Positions 60,628-64,000 of a stretch of DNA of 64,000 bases are shown in pieces. The notes under the pieces are model-generated. The model had not been told where the DNA came from, ran no database searches, and was given only the letters and a program-made list of their open reading frames with translations. The position numbers and the translations under genes are program-made. The stretch's first letter is position 1. Every line of letters begins with the position of its first letter. Source of the stretch: an uncultured Muribaculaceae bacterium (lineage in GTDB: Bacteria; Bacteroidota; Bacteroidia; Bacteroidales; Muribaculaceae); contig CAJTPK010000002.1 of NCBI GenBank assembly GCA_910578075.1, positions 62,001 through 126,000 on the forward strand. Reading direction: 5' to 3'.

Positions 60628-61536
60628 TTATTGGGCTGTTTCCTGCTGAAACGCGAGAGCCTTGGCCTGCTCGACAGAAATATTTTTGGCGATTATCTTG
60701 CCATCCTTGCCGATGACATAGAATGATGGTGTTGAACGGATATCAAGGATATCAGACACGTTGTCGGATCCTCCTACAACCCAGTTGGAAGGGTAGGAGC
60801 CAAGTTTTGTCTGCCATCCGTCAACCGGATCCGGAATTATAAACATCACATTCACCAATCCTCGGTCAACAAGCGATGTGAACTTCATGTCTGTCTCCAT
60901 CTTTAGCTTGGCGTGGCGGCAGTCATCGCAGTCAGGATCACCGAACTCAATGATTGTGAAAACACCGATTGGGTCGAAACGTCCGGGATTTCCTGTGGGA
61001 GTTGTAAATTCAAACGATGGCGCTATGCTTCCGGTCATCGAATTCTGGATTTGATTAAGCTGCCGGCGATAGCGCTGCTTGCGGGCATCGGAGATTTTCT
61101 TGTTCTTCAGGAATGCTTCAAGATATTTGATATAAACCTCATCAATCCATATCTTGGCTCTCTGTCCATACAGGCTTTCTTCCGCAGCTTTGGTGAACTG
61201 TAGCAACAACGTAGGATTCTTCTGCAGTTGGGCGAGCATTGAATCTACGGCTTTATCTACCTCTGCTTTGTCAGCCCATTGCATGGGAAGAGTGTAGACT
61301 CTGAAAGCATCGTTAAGCGCGGACTGATTTACAGCATCTTTCTTTTTGAAATCCATCTTATCCCAAAAATGCTGGATAAGCCAGTTGCTTTTGTCTGAAA
61401 GGGAGATTATCTCTTCCGGAGCAACTGGGTATTCGAAAAGCGGGTCTATCTCTATTACTTCAGCCTGAGCTTGTGAGAAAATAGTAAAGGCAAATGCCGC
61501 AGCAAGGGCTATGCGCCTTAGTGATTTCTTTATCAT
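60628..61536 (-). CDS. DUF5106-like thioredoxin-fold periplasmic protein
   Basis: A 302-residue protein with a signal peptide (MIKKSLRRIALAAAFAFTIF, then SQAQA). An N-terminal helical part (LIQHFWDKMDF) of DUF5106 type is followed by a thioredoxin-like domain with CDDC in GDPDCDDCRHAK and cis-Pro in STPSFYVIGKDG. The motif is CxxC, so it could be a thiol oxidoreductase. The ATG at 61536 is chosen; an earlier one at 61560 would add eight residues. Confidence 0.82.
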   Translation of the reverse strand: MIKKSLRRIALAAAFAFTIFSQAQAEVIEIDPLFEYPVAPEEIISLSDKSNWLIQHFWDKMDFKKKDAVNQSALNDAFRVYTLPMQWADKAEVDKAVDSMLAQLQKNPTLLLQFTKAAEESLYGQRAKIWIDEVYIKYLEAFLKNKKISDARKQRYRRQLNQIQNSMTGSIAPSFEFTTPTGNPGRFDPIGVFTIIEFGDPDCDDCRHAKLKMETDMKFTSLVDRGLVNVMFIIPDPVDGWQTKLGSYPSNWVVGGSDNVSDILDIRSTPSFYVIGKDGKIIAKNISVEQAKALAFQQETAQ

Positions 61537-61606
61537 AATTATTAAGAAACGAATATACAATGTTATTTAATAACGGAATAAGTTGATAATTCCGTATAAA
61601 AGACCA

Positions 61607-62257
61607 TTATTCATCCAGATAATGCCGGATTCCATTTGTCCAGGCTCTGTATCCTGGACCGGTGAGATGAAGTCCGTCATTGGTGTATTTACGGTTTAGC
61701 TTACCTTTTGCATCGGAAAGGAATGGCCATAGGTCGATATATTCAAGTCCGTTTTTTTCAGCAATCTTTTTTATGCGTTTGTTGAATTCGACAACGGTTT
61801 TCTCTTTCCCTTTCAAACCTTTGTAGATTCCGAAATCATTATTGATAGGCATTAAGCTCTGGAGATACAATTGTGTCTCGGGAGACCGTTTCCTTATTTC
61901 TTCCACGAGGTTCTCATATCTTTCGGCAAGTTTGTCAACGCTCAGACCGTGGGATACATCGTTGATTCCTATCAACAGAAATATTTTTTTAGGGTGTCCT
62001 TTCACCACTTGGTCGAGGCGTTTCATGACCCCGGGGATAGCATCGGATCTTATTCCGCGGTTTTTGACATCCTCACGTTTGAAAAGTTCTTCAAAATTAC
62101 CACCGTCCGTGATTGAGTTTCCCAGAAATACTATGTCATTCTCGGTTATGGGTAGATGATCGAACAATGACACTCTCTGTTCCCAATATTTATCAGCGGC
62201 AGCCGTGATTGCGAAACATGCAAGTATTGCAACAATATAGTTTCTGATGAATTTCAT
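61607..62257 (-). CDS. SGNH/GDSL-family hydrolase
   Basis: A 216-residue protein. A signal peptide (residues 1-22) precedes block I FLGNSITDGG with the nucleophile Ser, block III IGINDVSHG with Asn, and block V NDGLHLTGPGY with Asp and His. Such proteins are esterases acting on acetylated sugars or peptidoglycan. It overlaps the kinase gene upstream by four bases, so an amino-sugar link is plausible. Confidence 0.88.
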   Translation of the reverse strand: MKFIRNYIVAILACFAITAAADKYWEQRVSLFDHLPITENDIVFLGNSITDGGNFEELFKREDVKNRGIRSDAIPGVMKRLDQVVKGHPKKIFLLIGINDVSHGLSVDKLAERYENLVEEIRKRSPETQLYLQSLMPINNDFGIYKGLKGKEKTVVEFNKRIKKIAEKNGLEYIDLWPFLSDAKGKLNRKYTNDGLHLTGPGYRAWTNGIRHYLDE

Positions 62258-63123
62258 GATATGGGGTTTGTTATGTGGAACGTTATCAATCCAGGCATCG
62301 GGCGAGGGGTGATCTTATCGATTACTATTCCGAATTTATCACCGGTTCTCTGTAGAATATCGGAGAAAACATCAGCTATAGAACCGATGAAACTTACCTT
62401 AATTCCGGATAAGTCTCCATATGGGAGAATATTTCTTTCAAAGAATTCGGTGAAGGTCTTCTCCAAAAGTCGCTGGATGTATGGATGCGAAAGATTGTTT
62501 TTTACGAAAGGAACAAGGGATGCGAGAAATTTGTTTGGAGCCGGCTCTCTGTAGGTTTTCTCAAGAATGTCACCCTTGGTAAGTTTTGTAGATTCCAGAA
62601 AAGCCTCGCAAATCTCGACCGGAGCTATACGTTTGAATATGTCACCGACCAATCGCTTGCCAATGGCTGTGCCGCTCCCTTCATCACCGAGGATGAATCC
62701 CATCGGAGGAATATTGTCCGTAATTTCCGAGCCATCATAGAGTGCGGAATTGGATCCGGTGCCTAAGATGCACGCAATTCCGGGTGCTTTGCCAAGCACA
62801 GCCCTGCAAGCGGCGAGCATATCGCTCTCAACCCCTATTGTGCCGGCATCCCAAACTCTGCTGATCGCGTCAGCAATACGGGTGCAAATCTGCAAAGTTG
62901 CGCATCCGGCGCCATAATAGTATACTCTATCAGGTATTAATGACGGATCGAGGCGTTTCCTTACGGATATGAAGTATGCTTCAGCATCTTCTTCCGACAC
63001 CATAAGGGCATTTAAACCCTCGGTTTGGAAAGACGCTTTCACATTACCATTGATGTCGATCAAGCACCATTCTACTTTTGTAGAGCCACCGTCGGCGATC
63101 AGTATATAATTTGTGGTATTCAT
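62254..63123 (-). CDS. BadF/BadG-type N-acetylglucosamine kinase-like protein
   Basis: A 289-residue protein of the ASKHA fold: phosphate-1 loop ADGGSTKVEW, ACILGTGSNSALYDG and FILGDEGSGTAIGKRLV. The family includes eukaryotic-type N-acetylglucosamine kinase and CoA-dehydratase activases; the length and motifs fit the kinase. It would phosphorylate GlcNAc or a muropeptide sugar. It starts just after a complete promoter, with nearly no leader. Confidence 0.88.
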   Translation of the reverse strand: MNTTNYILIADGGSTKVEWCLIDINGNVKASFQTEGLNALMVSEEDAEAYFISVRKRLDPSLIPDRVYYYGAGCATLQICTRIADAISRVWDAGTIGVESDMLAACRAVLGKAPGIACILGTGSNSALYDGSEITDNIPPMGFILGDEGSGTAIGKRLVGDIFKRIAPVEICEAFLESTKLTKGDILEKTYREPAPNKFLASLVPFVKNNLSHPYIQRLLEKTFTEFFERNILPYGDLSGIKVSFIGSIADVFSDILQRTGDKFGIVIDKITPRPMPGLITFHITNPIS

Positions 63124-63129
63124 GAACTA

Positions 63130-63161
63130 CAAAGTTAGATCAAAATGTGAACATATACAAA
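63130..63161 (-). promoter_or_regulatory. Promoter of the GlcNAc-kinase-like gene
   Basis: On the minus strand TTTG (63161-63158), 20 bases, then TAACTTTG (63137-63130) is a full consensus promoter. The -7 box ends six bases before the ATG at 63123, so the transcript would be leaderless or nearly so. Confidence 0.8.
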
Positions 63162-63190
63162 AAAAGCCACCGGAATTTCCGGTGGCTTTT
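63162..63190. terminator. Intrinsic terminator of the LRR gene (bidirectional form)
   Basis: AAAAGCCACCGG pairs with CCGGTGGCTTTT around a short AT centre, with A run on one side and T run on the other. It lies 19 bases after the stop of the LRR gene at 63209 and abuts the promoter of the kinase gene. Confidence 0.9.
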
Positions 63191-63208
63191 CTATAGGGAA
63201 TTGATATA

Positions 63209-64000
63209 TCAGAAACCATATTCATAATCAGCATATCCAACTACGTGGCGGAGCTGCGGGTCAGCATCTGTACGGAGGTCGGTGAGCATATCGTTGTTGG
63301 TGACGTTCACGAAGCGGAGCATCGGGTCGAACGATACGTCGAGGGTGATAAGCTGGTTGTTTGCTGCATTTACTCTCTGGAGGAAGTTCATACCTGCAAG
63401 TGAGAGGTAAGTGAGGTCATTCCATTCAACATTCACGAAAGCGAGGTTGTCAGCGTTCTCAACTGAGAAAGATGTGAGATCGTTGTAGGGAGCCCAGATT
63501 TCATTGATAGTTGAGCAACCTTTCACTGTCAGACCAGCCATGTGGTTGTCGGAGCAGAGAAGAGTTTCGATTGCGGGAAGATCCTGGATATAAAGCTTGG
63601 CAATCTTATTTGAGTTGACGTTAAGATTCTCAAGTTTTACGAGTCCTGCGAGAGTGATGTCTGTCAGGTCATTGTAGGCTGCGTAAAGCGATTTAAGACT
63701 CTGGCATCCTGTTACGTTCAGACCTTGCAGCTGATTGCTCATCACATTGAGGTATTCAAGATTTACTGCATTTGAAACATCAAGGGCTTCGAGCATATTG
63801 CCTGAGATATTGAATTTCTTAAGCAATGGCACTGCACCGAGATCAAATTCTGCAATCCGGTTTTTATTAACCCTGATCACCTGTACCTGCGGGCAACCGG
63901 TGATTGTCATGGTGTGGATGCGGTTCTTACCTGCATTCACTTCCACAAGGGCAGGATTGTTTGAGAGTGTGAGGCTTGAAATCTTATTGTTTGAAACATC
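63209..64000 (-). CDS. Leucine-rich-repeat protein (N-terminus beyond the window)
   Basis: The frame stays open to the last base, so the start lies to the right; 263 residues are visible. They make about eleven repeats of 20-23 residues with the pattern LxxLNVxxNxLxxLxVxGCxxL (LEYLNVMSNQLQGLNVTGC, LENLNVNSNKIAKLYIQDL). This fits BspA-like or internalin-like LRRs of the Bacteroidota surface or periplasm. No sorting domain is present at the C-terminus, which ends VGYADYEYGF. The role is unknown. Confidence 0.85.
   Translation of the reverse strand, partial: DVSNNKISSLTLSNNPALVEVNAGKNRIHTMTITGCPQVQVIRVNKNRIAEFDLGAVPLLKKFNISGNMLEALDVSNAVNLEYLNVMSNQLQGLNVTGCQSLKSLYAAYNDLTDITLAGLVKLENLNVNSNKIAKLYIQDLPAIETLLCSDNHMAGLTVKGCSTINEIWAPYNDLTSFSVENADNLAFVNVEWNDLTYLSLAGMNFLQRVNAANNQLITLDVSFDPMLRFVNVTNNDMLTDLRTDADPQLRHVVGYADYEYGF

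Overview
The window is a stretch of a Bacteroidota (order Bacteroidales) chromosome. The evidence is Bacteroides-type promoters (TTTG, about 20 bases, then TAnnTTTG) before several genes, a BtuG-type surface B12-binding lipoprotein between BtuB and BtuF, a C10 peptidase with a type IX-like C-terminal tail, a DUF5106-like protein and a GH43 enzyme. The mix resembles gut Muribaculaceae, but the family is my inference. No rRNA or tRNA gene was seen.

Layout. (1) 1-2448: the 3' part of a divergent DXS-like transketolase and a convergent GH43 hydrolase, sharing a bidirectional terminator. (2) 2449-18637 is an accessory region. It holds an AlbA_2-type regulator, a Crp-like regulator, an SDR, and then a promoter driving a short PflA-like radical SAM gene. 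That gene is followed by two proteins with the same Cys-rich N-terminal module but different C-terminal domains, and by a packed run of unrecognised small membrane proteins. A 221-base copy of the promoter and 5' end of the radical SAM gene recurs at 14208, where it heads a second run of membrane proteins. That second run contains a 22-base tandem-duplication frameshift, a frameshift at a slippery A run, and a truncated gene copy at its end. (3) 19138-37438 is a vitamin B12 locus. It opens with a tandem repeat array, a promoter and a cobalamin riboswitch. The plus strand then carries btuB-btuG-btuF, btuC-btuD, cobB, pduO, cbiP, cobD and cbiB. The minus strand carries an alkaline-phosphatase-superfamily enzyme, cobU, cobT, cobS, cobC and an NhaC-like antiporter. 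No early corrin-ring genes are present, so the locus covers uptake, late assembly and nucleotide-loop steps. (4) 37480-44906: a PHP phosphatase, cstA, a PD40-type periplasmic protein, and an etfB-etfA-acyl-CoA dehydrogenase operon. (5) 45494-51033: a large C10 cysteine peptidase with a LuxR-type response regulator and a TPR histidine kinase. (6) 51039-64000: mostly housekeeping genes on the minus strand (rpe, ligA, truA, speA, ssb, an ArgC-like protein without the catalytic Cys, argR, a bifunctional nuclease, mnmA, DoxX, DUF5106-like, SGNH hydrolase, a BadF/N-acetylglucosamine-kinase-type protein) and the start of a leucine-rich-repeat protein.

The best candidate for an undescribed system is 6175-18582, with the radical SAM gene, the Cys-module proteins and the modular membrane-protein arrays. 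Second are the GGGGATT iterons with an exact 33-base period at two sites, and a candidate non-orthologous threonine kinase in the B12 operon. A palindrome-ended intergenic repeat family of about 200-270 bases occurs at three places around the B12 genes.
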